From the NCBI GenBank assembly GCA_964470965.1, contig CAYYIS010000105.1:1-7020 (forward strand): a stretch of DNA of 7,020 nt, read 5' to 3'. Positions 1-6,636 of this stretch are shown here, piece after piece. The notes under the pieces are model-generated. The model was not told the origin of the DNA. It saw only the letters and a program-made list of their open reading frames with translations, and searched no databases. The stretch comes from CAYYIS01 sp964470965 (GTDB lineage: Bacteria > JAAXHH01 > JABIQT01). Numbering within the stretch: position 1 is the first letter of the stretch; each line of letters opens with the position of its first letter. A program made the translations under genes and the position numbers.

Positions 1-1
1 T

Positions 2-985
2 CTAAACATTACAAATATCTCAGCTATCATGATCTATACCATCATCCTGATTGTTCCGGGGACGTGTATCGCTCAGGAACCGTCGGTAACCCGAATTCCC
101 GGTTTCGTCTCAATGAACGAGGCGTACTTTTCACCGGATGGCAAATACCTTATCATGCAGGCGCGGCGAGATACTACCGAAATCGACTACCATACATATG
201 TCGTGAGTCTTGACGGCTCCGATGTGCGACGAATCAATGATAAAGGTTCTGATGCCTGCTCTTTTTTCTTTCCCAGTGGTGACAGGCTCGTCTGGACTTC
301 CACAAAAGACAATTTGAAACTTGTGGAAGGAGATTTTTCCAATCCTGAAGATTATCCAGTCGGATCGGAGATCTATGTCAGTGACCTATACGGCGGTAAT
401 GTGCAACGGCTTACCGAAAACAACCTGTATGATGCTGAAGTCTCCGTCTCGCCGGACGGGAGATGGGTTCTCTTCGGACGCAATACCGATGGAAGCATGG
501 ACCTTTGGCGCATGAGGCCCGATGGCACCGAACTGACGCAGATCACAAATACCGATGAAGAGCAAGAGGGAGGATGTTTCTACCTTGCCGATAGTGAAAC
601 GATCATTTACAGATCTTGGCTGAAAAAAGACGAGGGCGGCCGTGGGCGGCCCATGACAATTTACACGATCAATCACGACGGAACAGGCAGAGAACAGATA
701 ACCGCAGATCCCGGGCTTAACTGGGCGCCTTATCCGTCACCGGATGGAAAGCATTTCGTCTATGTACGCATGGTCGGACGAGGTAACTTTGAGGTTTTCC
801 TCATGAATATCCAGACACGTAAGAAAGTTCAGGTGACCGATAACCCGGCTTTCGACGGTTACCCCTCCTTCTCGCCGGATGGCAAGACAATCGCCTTCGC
901 ATCCAGCCGCGGGATGCCCGGACCCAGGTTGCTTGCGATCCACCTGATGGACATCAGTAAGTTTTTTCCGATGGTGGCTGAATAA
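2..985 (+). CDS. TolB-like WD40/PD40 beta-propeller protein, exported, open at left edge
   Basis: This is a protein of about 318 residues counted from the first ATG at base 29. It is built of WD40-like (PD40) repeats of the TolB kind. The signature SPDG occurs at residues 35-38, 141-144, 237-240 and 282-285. Weaker blades lie near 82 (PSGD) and 187, so a six-bladed propeller is likely. Several blades carry the typical D-G-T/S turn followed by a Q-x-T or R-x-T strand. Residues 2-16 are hydrophobic and end in CIAQE, like the end of a signal peptide, so the protein should be periplasmic or surface-exposed. The ATG at 29 has no Shine-Dalgarno sequence and gives no positively charged N-region. The frame has no stop back to base 2, so the true start probably lies left of the window. 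Such propellers bind proteins or ligands; no enzyme function can be assigned. The fold is secure, the role unknown. Confidence 0.85.
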   Translation, partial: LNITNISAIMIYTIILIVPGTCIAQEPSVTRIPGFVSMNEAYFSPDGKYLIMQARRDTTEIDYHTYVVSLDGSDVRRINDKGSDACSFFFPSGDRLVWTSTKDNLKLVEGDFSNPEDYPVGSEIYVSDLYGGNVQRLTENNLYDAEVSVSPDGRWVLFGRNTDGSMDLWRMRPDGTELTQITNTDEEQEGGCFYLADSETIIYRSWLKKDEGGRGRPMTIYTINHDGTGREQITADPGLNWAPYPSPDGKHFVYVRMVGRGNFEVFLMNIQTRKKVQVTDNPAFDGYPSFSPDGKTIAFASSRGMPGPRLLAIHLMDISKFFPMVAE

Positions 986-1017
986 TCATCCGTCCGCAAA
1001 AATTCGAGAACAACACT

Positions 1018-1044
1018 CAGCCCGTTCGAACATTGGACGGGCTG
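1018..1044 (+). terminator. Hairpin after the propeller gene, possible terminator
   Basis: CAGCCCGT (1018-1025) pairs perfectly with ACGGGCTG (1037-1044). A U-G wobble and a further C-G pair extend the stem to about 10 bp, closing a 7-base loop. It starts 32 bases after the stop codon of the propeller gene and precedes the sulfatase operon, which suits a transcript end. The bases after the stem (TTCTGC) are not a real T-run, so intrinsic termination would be weak. It may instead protect an mRNA end or act with Rho. Confidence 0.45.
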
Positions 1045-1060
1045 TTCTGCAGGCAAGATC

Positions 1061-1078
1061 ATCAGAATACTGATCAGT
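1061..1078. promoter_or_regulatory. Nested palindrome upstream of the sulfatase, possible operator
   Basis: ACTGATCAGT at 1069-1078 is a perfect 10-base palindrome. Its left half also pairs with an upstream copy: ATCAG at 1061-1065 against CTGAT at 1070-1074, with a 4-base loop. It lies directly before the ribosome binding site of the sulfatase, a position where a repressor site or small mRNA structure could control the operon. Ten bases is short enough to arise by chance, so this is only a candidate. Confidence 0.25.
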
Positions 1079-1079
1079 G

Positions 1080-1084
1080 AAAGG
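1080..1084 (+). promoter_or_regulatory. Ribosome binding site that sets the sulfatase start at 1092
   Basis: AAAGG lies 7 bases before the ATG at 1092. The in-frame GTG at 1077 has no purine-rich site at a usable distance, so ATG 1092 is preferred. The resulting N-terminus, MKCVFIVLDTVRRD, starts right at the first beta strand, as is usual for cytoplasmic members of this sulfatase group. Confidence 0.5.
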
Positions 1085-1091
1085 CCGCCCT

Positions 1092-2567
1092 ATGAAATGC
1101 GTATTCATCGTATTGGACACAGTACGAAGGGATTATTTATCCGCATATGGTAACGATTGGGTAAATACGCCGACCATCTCTCGGTTAGCGTCGGAAGGTA
1201 TTACATTCGATAACCACTGGGTCGGTTCCCTACCCTGCATGCCCGCTCGTAGGGAGTTTATGACCGGCCGGTACAATTTCATCTATCGAGGTTGGGGTCC
1301 CATAGAACCGTATGATGACACCATGCCGACGGAATTAAGAAAGCATAATGTCTTCACCCATCTCCTGACGGATCATGATCATTATTTCGAGCTGGGGGGA
1401 GAGAACTATCACACCTCATTCAACACCTGGGATTTCTTCCGAGGCCAGGAGAACGACCCGTGGGGCTCAATGGTCGACCGAATGGCCCTACCAGAGCACC
1501 TTGGTCAGCTGTCTCAGCAGAACTGGCGCAACCGACGGCTTCAGCAGAAAGAAGAAGAGTTCTCCGGACCACGCACCGCACAGGCTGCCGTGGAATGGAT
1601 CTGCGCAAACAAAGACTCCGATGATTGGCTCATCCAGGTGGAAATTTTCGATCCGCACGAACCGTTTTACTGCACCGATAAATACCGGGAAATGTATAAC
1701 GACACCTGGGATGGCCCTCACTTCGATTGGCCCAGCTATGACGCGGTGCATGAATCACCTGAGGCAATCGCGCATATTCGAAAATGTTATGCGGGACTTT
1801 TAACGATGACCGATCACTGGATCGGAAAAATCATCGATTCGCTCGAGGAAAACGGCATACTCGACGATACGTTAATTATTTTCACAACGGATCACGGGAC
1901 GATGCTGGCGGAGCATGATTATTGGATGAAAAACATTATGCCCATGTACAATGAGATCGTACGTATACCGCTTATAATCCGGTTACCGGGAAAACAGAAG
2001 GCCGGTCAACGAGTCGATGCACTGACCCAGACAATCGATATCATGCCTACAATCCTGGAGCATTTTGCCTGCCCCTCACCACCCCATGTCCATGGGCAAT
2101 CCCTGATGAAGGTAGCTGAAACGGGACGAGGCCGAAAGGATGCCATCTTGGGGTATTTCGGTATCGCGCTTAATATCACAGACGGCCGGTATGTCTACAT
2201 GCGCAATCCGGTCAACGAGGATGGAGGCCCTCTGTACGCGTACACGGCCATGCCCACCGGGGGATTGAACCAGTGGTATGCCAGGAAGGTGTACGACAAG
2301 GTCGAAATGGGCAGGTATTTCAGCCACACATACAACCTCCCTCTGTACAAAATTCCGGAAGAGGGCAAGGCACCCAGACACCATCATGACGAAGCCCCGT
2401 TTATAGATCGGCACCAATTATATGACATCGTCACCGACCCCCAACAGAAAACTCCAATCCCTGATCCGGAACGGGAACAATATTTCGTATCAAGAATTTC
2501 AGCTCATCTTCAAGCCTGCGAAGCGCAGGAAGATCAATACCTGAGGTTGGGAATCGAACCGATATGA
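1092..2567 (+). CDS. Sulfatase (alkaline phosphatase superfamily, formylglycine type), cytoplasmic
   Basis: This 491-residue protein is predicted to hydrolyse a sulfate ester, or possibly a phosphonate or phosphate diester. Counting from ATG 1092, the metal-binding Asp is D9 in VLDTVRRD. The modification motif CMPAR is at 49-53, where C49 would be converted to formylglycine, followed by TGR. The DPHEP motif is at 187-191, the second metal pair D267-H268 is in TTDHG, and K280 is in DYWMKN. All core residues are present. The first Asp is followed by Thr rather than a second Asp, as in choline sulfatase and phosphonate monoester hydrolase types. The C-terminal QYLRLGI-like ending is typical of a bacterial clade usually annotated only as sulfatase. 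There is no signal peptide, so it acts in the cytoplasm, and its substrate must be imported. No formylglycine-generating enzyme is in the window. The stop overlaps the next gene (ATGA), indicating one operon. The family is certain, the substrate unknown. Confidence 0.93.
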   Translation: MKCVFIVLDTVRRDYLSAYGNDWVNTPTISRLASEGITFDNHWVGSLPCMPARREFMTGRYNFIYRGWGPIEPYDDTMPTELRKHNVFTHLLTDHDHYFELGGENYHTSFNTWDFFRGQENDPWGSMVDRMALPEHLGQLSQQNWRNRRLQQKEEEFSGPRTAQAAVEWICANKDSDDWLIQVEIFDPHEPFYCTDKYREMYNDTWDGPHFDWPSYDAVHESPEAIAHIRKCYAGLLTMTDHWIGKIIDSLEENGILDDTLIIFTTDHGTMLAEHDYWMKNIMPMYNEIVRIPLIIRLPGKQKAGQRVDALTQTIDIMPTILEHFACPSPPHVHGQSLMKVAETGRGRKDAILGYFGIALNITDGRYVYMRNPVNEDGGPLYAYTAMPTGGLNQWYARKVYDKVEMGRYFSHTYNLPLYKIPEEGKAPRHHHDEAPFIDRHQLYDIVTDPQQKTPIPDPEREQYFVSRISAHLQACEAQEDQYLRLGIEPI

Positions 2568-4351
2568 AAATGCGTGCTGGGGACAATGTGATGCGGACAG
2601 TAATATCCTGTTTTATAGCGCTCTGCTTCAACGTTCATTGCGGAGAAAGCAGGCAGGTGCGGCAAGCGCCTATAGACCTGCCCGGACAGTCGGAAAGTGA
2701 CCGTGCCAAGGCTCGAGACGCACTTGCGGCCCGGTTACCTGGCGATGCCGCCCCGATGGAAAACCAGGTGTTCAGATATCTGGCGGGTGAGCCCAAAAGT
2801 ATGGACATGAATACACGTCTGTATGGCGCCGGAGGCAGTGAATTCCTGTTTGAACGCCTGTGTATGTTCGGCCTTGACGGTGAGTTATTGCCTGGGGCGG
2901 CGCAACGATGGGAGAGTTCTGAAGATGGAAAAACATGGACGTTTTACATACGGCCAGAGGCCAGGTGGAGTGACGGCAGACCGGTAACTGCACACGATTT
3001 TGAGTATACATTCCGGAGATTTCTACATCCAGACGCTGGCAATGTCTATGCCTTCCTGTATTACGATATTAAAGGCGCTAAGGCGTACAATCAGCGTGAG
3101 ACAATGGATGCAGACGCGGTGGGCGTCCATGCGTTGGATGATCATACTTTTGTCATCGAGACCGAACAGCCCTGTGCATTTTTACCGTACATCACAGCTT
3201 ATCACACTTCCTCACCGGCTCCCAGTTGGCAGATCGATAAGTATGGCGACCGTTGGTCAGAGGCCGGGAACTGTGTCAGCAATTCCGCCTTTCAATTAGA
3301 ATCATGGATTCCCGGCCAATACCTGACCTTCGGCCTGAATCCGTATTATACAGGACCTAATCCGGGGTATCTCAGGCAAATAGTAAGGGTATTCACGGGG
3401 CAGGTAGGTTCAGTGAGTTCAACCAATGATCTCGGTTTGCTGCCGTATGAGAACAATGAAATTGACGTGATAGAGATCAGTCCGATGATGCTCGGCCAGA
3501 TCAATCAGGATCCACAGTTAAGCAAAGAGGTTTGGCGTTATGACCAATTTTCCACCATATATCTCTTCTTTCGAACCCAAGAGGCCCCGTTCAATGATAA
3601 GCGTGTCAGACAGGCCTTCGCCCATGCCATCGATAAGAATTCCCTGGTTAACACAATCCTGAAAGGGATGATGATCCCGGCCTATACGATGCTTCCCGGA
3701 CATTTTCCCGGTAATGTGGGGGACAAGTATAACGACCATCAAGGGTATGATCCCTCAAGAGCCAAAACATTACTGGCCGAAGCGGGATTTCCCGGTGGGA
3801 AGGGATTCCCTGTGAAAGAACTGTGGCTCGCCGACGCCTCGGCTAGTTCAGCGATTAGCCAGGCGGCTCAAGCCATACAGGAGATGCTCAAGGAAAACCT
3901 CAATATAGACATCAAAATCAGAAACACCGAAGGCGGTGCCTACCGGACCAGCATGTACAACTGGGATATGCCCATGAGCATCATCGCCTTTAACTATGAT
4001 TTCCCGGATCCACACAGCATGCTCGGCATCATCTGGCGATCTCAGCCGAGAGGATACACAAGGCATGACTGGAAGAACGACAGGTTTGACTATCTTATAG
4101 ACACAGCCGCAGGCGAAATGAATCAGAAAAAACGGATGCAGATGTATGATGATGCTGAAGGAATCCTGACGGGCGATGTAGGTGCGGTTTTTCTCTGGCA
4201 TGTGATAACATCACAGCTACGCAAGCCGTGGATCAAGGGATTCAAAGCAGATAAATGGGGGAATTTCCCGAATTACAGGAATGGCCATGCCTACTATGAC
4301 CTGTATATAGGCAAAGAGGTTCTGGGATCAGGAAGACCGGAGAGGTATTGA
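2564..4351 (+). CDS. ABC transporter substrate-binding protein, peptide/oligopeptide family (SBP_bac_5, OppA/DppA-like)
   Basis: At 595 residues it has the usual length for this family. The family signature spans residues 116-145: an S-x-DG-K-T-W-T-F strand, then R-x-x-x-x-WSDG-x-P-V-T-A-x-D. A second conserved block, DKRVRQAFAHAIDK, lies at 345-358. The N-terminus has a short hydrophobic stretch (about 12-24) before C26, so the protein is exported and may be a lipoprotein. However, the residues before that Cys (NVH) do not match a standard lipobox. Two starts are possible. ATG 2564 overlaps the sulfatase stop and suggests coupling; ATG 2591 (Met10) has GGGGA 8 bases upstream and gives a cleaner signal peptide. 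Members bind di- and oligopeptides, but also opines, glutathione, nickel chelates or sugars. No permease or ATPase gene is adjacent, so it must work with subunits encoded elsewhere. The next gene overlaps its stop by one base. Confidence 0.93.
   Translation: MKMRAGDNVMRTVISCFIALCFNVHCGESRQVRQAPIDLPGQSESDRAKARDALAARLPGDAAPMENQVFRYLAGEPKSMDMNTRLYGAGGSEFLFERLCMFGLDGELLPGAAQRWESSEDGKTWTFYIRPEARWSDGRPVTAHDFEYTFRRFLHPDAGNVYAFLYYDIKGAKAYNQRETMDADAVGVHALDDHTFVIETEQPCAFLPYITAYHTSSPAPSWQIDKYGDRWSEAGNCVSNSAFQLESWIPGQYLTFGLNPYYTGPNPGYLRQIVRVFTGQVGSVSSTNDLGLLPYENNEIDVIEISPMMLGQINQDPQLSKEVWRYDQFSTIYLFFRTQEAPFNDKRVRQAFAHAIDKNSLVNTILKGMMIPAYTMLPGHFPGNVGDKYNDHQGYDPSRAKTLLAEAGFPGGKGFPVKELWLADASASSAISQAAQAIQEMLKENLNIDIKIRNTEGGAYRTSMYNWDMPMSIIAFNYDFPDPHSMLGIIWRSQPRGYTRHDWKNDRFDYLIDTAAGEMNQKKRMQMYDDAEGILTGDVGAVFLWHVITSQLRKPWIKGFKADKWGNFPNYRNGHAYYDLYIGKEVLGSGRPERY
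4339..4345 (+). promoter_or_regulatory. Ribosome binding site that sets the amidohydrolase start at 4351
   Basis: GGAGAGG ends 5 bases before ATG 4351 and lies inside the end of the binding-protein gene. A TTG at 4348 is in frame but would leave only 2 bases of spacing. ATG 4351 shares its A with the upstream TGA stop (TGATG), a classic translational-coupling junction. Confidence 0.75.
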
Positions 4352-5589
4352 TGGGTACAACATTATTATTGGCTCATTCACTTGTTGACGGCGTATCTGG
4401 TATTTCGAAGAAGGGCCAGGCGGTTCTCATTAAAGACGGTCGAATCGACGAGGTCGGCGATCGGGGTTCAATAAAAACACCGGCCGATCATACCATAGAC
4501 CTGGGAGACGTATGCCTCGCGCCAGGGCTAATCGATGGTCATACGCACACCAGCCTCGCGGGGGACGGACGGTCTTATGCTGAGATGTTCGGCGAGACAG
4601 ATGAGATGATGGTACTGACCGGTGCCATGAACCTGAAAAAGCACCTTGACGCAGGCATCACAACCATAAGGGAGCACGGCGCGAGAAACAAAGTTGGGTT
4701 CGTACTAAAAAGGGGAGTCGAAAAGGGGTACATACAATCACCCCGCATGCTGATCAGCGGCCGTCCTGTTACCTGTACAGATGGACATTTTCATATGTGT
4801 AATGAAACCGCTGACGGTCCAGACGAGATCCGAAAATCTGTCAGGAGACTGGTTCACGAGGGCGCCGACTACATTAAAATCATGGCGTCAGGCGGCGGAA
4901 CGGAGGGGACTAATCCAGGGCGCGCGAGTTATTCCGTAGAAGAATTACATGCCGCGGTACACGAAGCACATCATTTTCACAGACTGACCGCGGCCCACTG
5001 TAGAGCGAAGGAATCAATGGTGCGTGCAGTCGAAGCGGGAATAGACTTGATGGAACACGCAGAATTCCTTGATCCGGATGATCAGCTCAGGTTCGACCCC
5101 GCGCTCGCCGAGATGATGGCTGAAACCGGAATCTGGATCAGTCCGACCCTGCAGGCATATACCTCTTATCCCAGAATCGTTGCCTTGGAGAAGAAACAGG
5201 AAGAGGATAACATCACGGAAAATGAAGCAGCAGAACTGCATCATTTAATCGTCCGTATGGAACTGCGCCTTGACATCGTACGACGCATGCTGGATTTTGG
5301 AATGCACGACCGCATTGTGCCTGGAACCGATTCCGGGGTGGGAATCCTGGCCTTCGGGCATCTGGATTATGACCTGCAGCTTCTGGTCCGTGTCGGTTTC
5401 TCCCCGGCTAATGCCGCGGCGGCGGCAACACGTATTTCCGCTGAGGCAATCGGATTGGCCAATGAAATTGGCACCATAGAATCCGGTAAAATAGCTGATC
5501 TGGTGGCGTTTGACGGTGATCCCACGAGAGACATTTCTGCCGTCAGCCGCGTGAAAGCGGTTTTTCAAGACGGCAACCGGGTAGTGTAG
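4351..5589 (+). CDS. Metal-dependent amidohydrolase (imidazolonepropionase-like / Xaa-Pro dipeptidase-like)
   Basis: This 412-residue enzyme belongs to the binuclear-metal amidohydrolase superfamily, and all ligands are visible. Counting from ATG 4351, HTH is at 64-66 in PGLIDGHTH. The likely carboxylated bridging lysine is K176 in DYIKIMASGG. H216 is in LTAAHC, H236 in LMEHAEF, and D327 in PGTDSG. The small beta-sandwich domain is formed by the first 55 or so residues and the C-terminal strands after GKIADLVAF. The sequence pattern (TDGH, then DG-x-D-E-I-R-K before the lysine strand) matches the group annotated as imidazolonepropionase-like or prolidase-like. Its characterised members cleave dipeptides, often Xaa-Pro, or N-acyl amino acids. 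It has no signal peptide and is cytoplasmic. Co-transcription with a peptide-type binding protein fits hydrolysis of an imported amide or peptide. The superfamily is certain; the exact substrate is inferred only loosely. Confidence 0.93.
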   Translation: MGTTLLLAHSLVDGVSGISKKGQAVLIKDGRIDEVGDRGSIKTPADHTIDLGDVCLAPGLIDGHTHTSLAGDGRSYAEMFGETDEMMVLTGAMNLKKHLDAGITTIREHGARNKVGFVLKRGVEKGYIQSPRMLISGRPVTCTDGHFHMCNETADGPDEIRKSVRRLVHEGADYIKIMASGGGTEGTNPGRASYSVEELHAAVHEAHHFHRLTAAHCRAKESMVRAVEAGIDLMEHAEFLDPDDQLRFDPALAEMMAETGIWISPTLQAYTSYPRIVALEKKQEEDNITENEAAELHHLIVRMELRLDIVRRMLDFGMHDRIVPGTDSGVGILAFGHLDYDLQLLVRVGFSPANAAAAATRISAEAIGLANEIGTIESGKIADLVAFDGDPTRDISAVSRVKAVFQDGNRVV

Positions 5590-5598
5590 GATATTCCG

Positions 5599-5726
5599 TT
5601 GTCATTTGTGAAAATCATCGATATACAGTCATATGTTGTTGAAAATCTGCCTCCATACCGTGGAGCATAGTTCGGGTGAATATTAAACTGACACCAAACG
5701 GTGGCATGGTGTTTCAGGGACGTTGA
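5599..5726 (+). pseudogene. Relic of an enolase-superfamily (mandelate racemase/muconate lactonizing type) gene, N-terminus only
   Basis: From GTG 5608 (or TTG 5599, which has TAGGA 7 bases upstream) the frame reads VKIIDIQSYVVENLPPYRGA and stops at TAG 5668. Proteins of the mandelate racemase/muconate lactonizing family often begin M-K-I-T-D-I-x-T-x-V-V-x-N-P-P. Their next strand is of the type FVKLTTDDGIxGYGE. Here a neighbouring frame supplies VNIKLTPNGGMVFQGR from 5676 and ends at TGA 5724. The two pieces lie in the right order and at nearly the right spacing, so a frameshift and a stop appear to have broken the gene. Nothing of the capping-domain remainder or of the catalytic barrel is recognisable before the next gene at 5809. 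The relic begins within 20 bases of the amidohydrolase stop, as if it had been the fourth gene of that operon. The match is from memory of the family pattern, not a search. Confidence 0.5.
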
Positions 5727-5746
5727 AATAGCCGGAATTTAAGCTC

Positions 5747-5775
5747 TTGAACAGCCGGTGTGTGACCTCTAGAAC
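5747..5775 (+). promoter_or_regulatory. Candidate sigma70-type promoter for the PhyH gene
   Basis: TTGAAC (5747-5752) and TAGAAC (5770-5775) are separated by 17 bases. Each box matches the consensus at four positions. Transcription would start near 5782, leaving a leader of about 27 bases before ATG 5809. The spacing is ideal but the boxes are weak. The sigma factors of this organism are unknown, so this is only a suggestion. Confidence 0.25.
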
Positions 5776-5795
5776 CCGTACATAATAACGATGTC

Positions 5796-5800
5796 AAGGA
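5796..5800 (+). promoter_or_regulatory. Ribosome binding site that sets the PhyH start at 5809
   Basis: AAGGA lies 8 bases before ATG 5809, a near-ideal site and spacing. The in-frame ATG at 5791 has no purine-rich sequence before it and would put this site inside the coding region. ATG 5809, giving MDSKNPSEYTVITEEQ, is therefore preferred. Confidence 0.65.
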
Positions 5801-5808
5801 ACTGTAAC

Positions 5809-6636
5809 ATGGACAGTAAGAATCCCAGCGAATACACAGTAATCACCGAGGAGCAGGAATCATTTTTCGACACCAATGGCTACCTGGTGATCGAAGATGC
5901 GTTAACAGGGGCCGTCGTGGAAGAACTGAACCATGCCATCGATGCGTTGCACGACCGCCACAAGAAAAACGGGACACTCGGGGATGACGGCCAGTTAAAT
6001 CTGAGAAATTGTATCATTCACCACGACGCATTCCTACAACTGCTCGACTGGCCAAGGACAGTTCCACTGGCATGGGGAGTTTTAAACTGGAATATCCAGA
6101 TGCTCACCTCCCACCTTGTGGTATTGCCCTCTCGGCCCCAATCGGCTGCTGAAATTAAACGCAACCACGGCTTGCATCGCGACGGAGGGACCTCACCATA
6201 TGAAATGCAGGAACCCCATCCTCGCATCCTTGTGAAAATTGCGTACGTTCTCAGCGATCAGACCGACCCGGCCAGTGGGGCGACCCGGCTTGTGCCGGGG
6301 AGCAACAGATTGACAGGTCCACCGGTAATCGATCCAGATACCGGCACCCCCCGTGGTATGATATCGATGAATTTACCCGTCGGGAGCGCATTTATGTTCG
6401 AACAACGGACATACCATGGAATTGGCAATAACTGGGCAGGACATCCCAGGAAAACCATTTTTATGGGCTATGGCTACAGGTGGGTCAAGCCGATGGATTA
6501 TATCGCAATGCCCCACACTCTGGTAGAACGTTGTAATCCAATTCAAAAACAGCTCGCTGGTGTTGTGAGTGATGCGTTAAGTTATTACCTGCCTCAAGAC
6601 GGCGATGTCCCCTTGAAGGCCTACCTTAAGGGATAG
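5809..6636 (+). CDS. Phytanoyl-CoA dioxygenase (PhyH) family Fe(II)/2-oxoglutarate oxygenase
   Basis: This 275-residue protein is close to the usual size for bacterial PhyH-family enzymes, which use O2 and 2-oxoglutarate to hydroxylate a small organic substrate. Counting from ATG 5809, the family's opening helix and strand are seen in QESFFDTNGYLVIEDAL. The iron ligands are H123 and D125 (HRD) and the distal H203 in TYHGIG. R214 (HPRKT), eleven residues after the distal His, is placed to bind 2-oxoglutarate. The YVLSD, GATRLVPGSN and PVGSAFMF stretches are the expected core strands of the double-stranded beta-helix. There is no signal peptide, so it is cytoplasmic. The gene stands apart from the upstream operon and probably has its own promoter. 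Known relatives act on acyl-CoAs, ectoine, phosphonates or halogenated and secondary metabolites, so the substrate cannot be named. All catalytic residues are intact, so it should be active. Confidence 0.92.
   Translation: MDSKNPSEYTVITEEQESFFDTNGYLVIEDALTGAVVEELNHAIDALHDRHKKNGTLGDDGQLNLRNCIIHHDAFLQLLDWPRTVPLAWGVLNWNIQMLTSHLVVLPSRPQSAAEIKRNHGLHRDGGTSPYEMQEPHPRILVKIAYVLSDQTDPASGATRLVPGSNRLTGPPVIDPDTGTPRGMISMNLPVGSAFMFEQRTYHGIGNNWAGHPRKTIFMGYGYRWVKPMDYIAMPHTLVERCNPIQKQLAGVVSDALSYYLPQDGDVPLKAYLKG

Noticed and set aside
1077..1091. GTG at 1077 as the sulfatase start, adding five residues.
   Set aside because: No ribosome binding site at a usable distance; the AAAGG at 1080-1084 serves ATG 1092, and the shorter N-terminus fits the fold.
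386..5568. Several open frames of 60-140 codons on the minus strand or in alternative plus frames within the large genes.
   Set aside because: They lie wholly or almost wholly inside well-supported genes, show no family motifs, and are read as frame shadows.
5651..5717. Two hairpins, CTCCA/TGGAG (5651-5665) and a bulged stem at 5688-5717, as terminators of the operon.
   Set aside because: The first stem is only 5 bp, neither is followed by a T-run, and both fall within the enolase-family relic, where chance pairing is a sufficient explanation.
5791..5808. ATG at 5791 as the PhyH start, adding six residues.
   Set aside because: No ribosome binding site upstream, whereas ATG 5809 has AAGGA at 8 bases.
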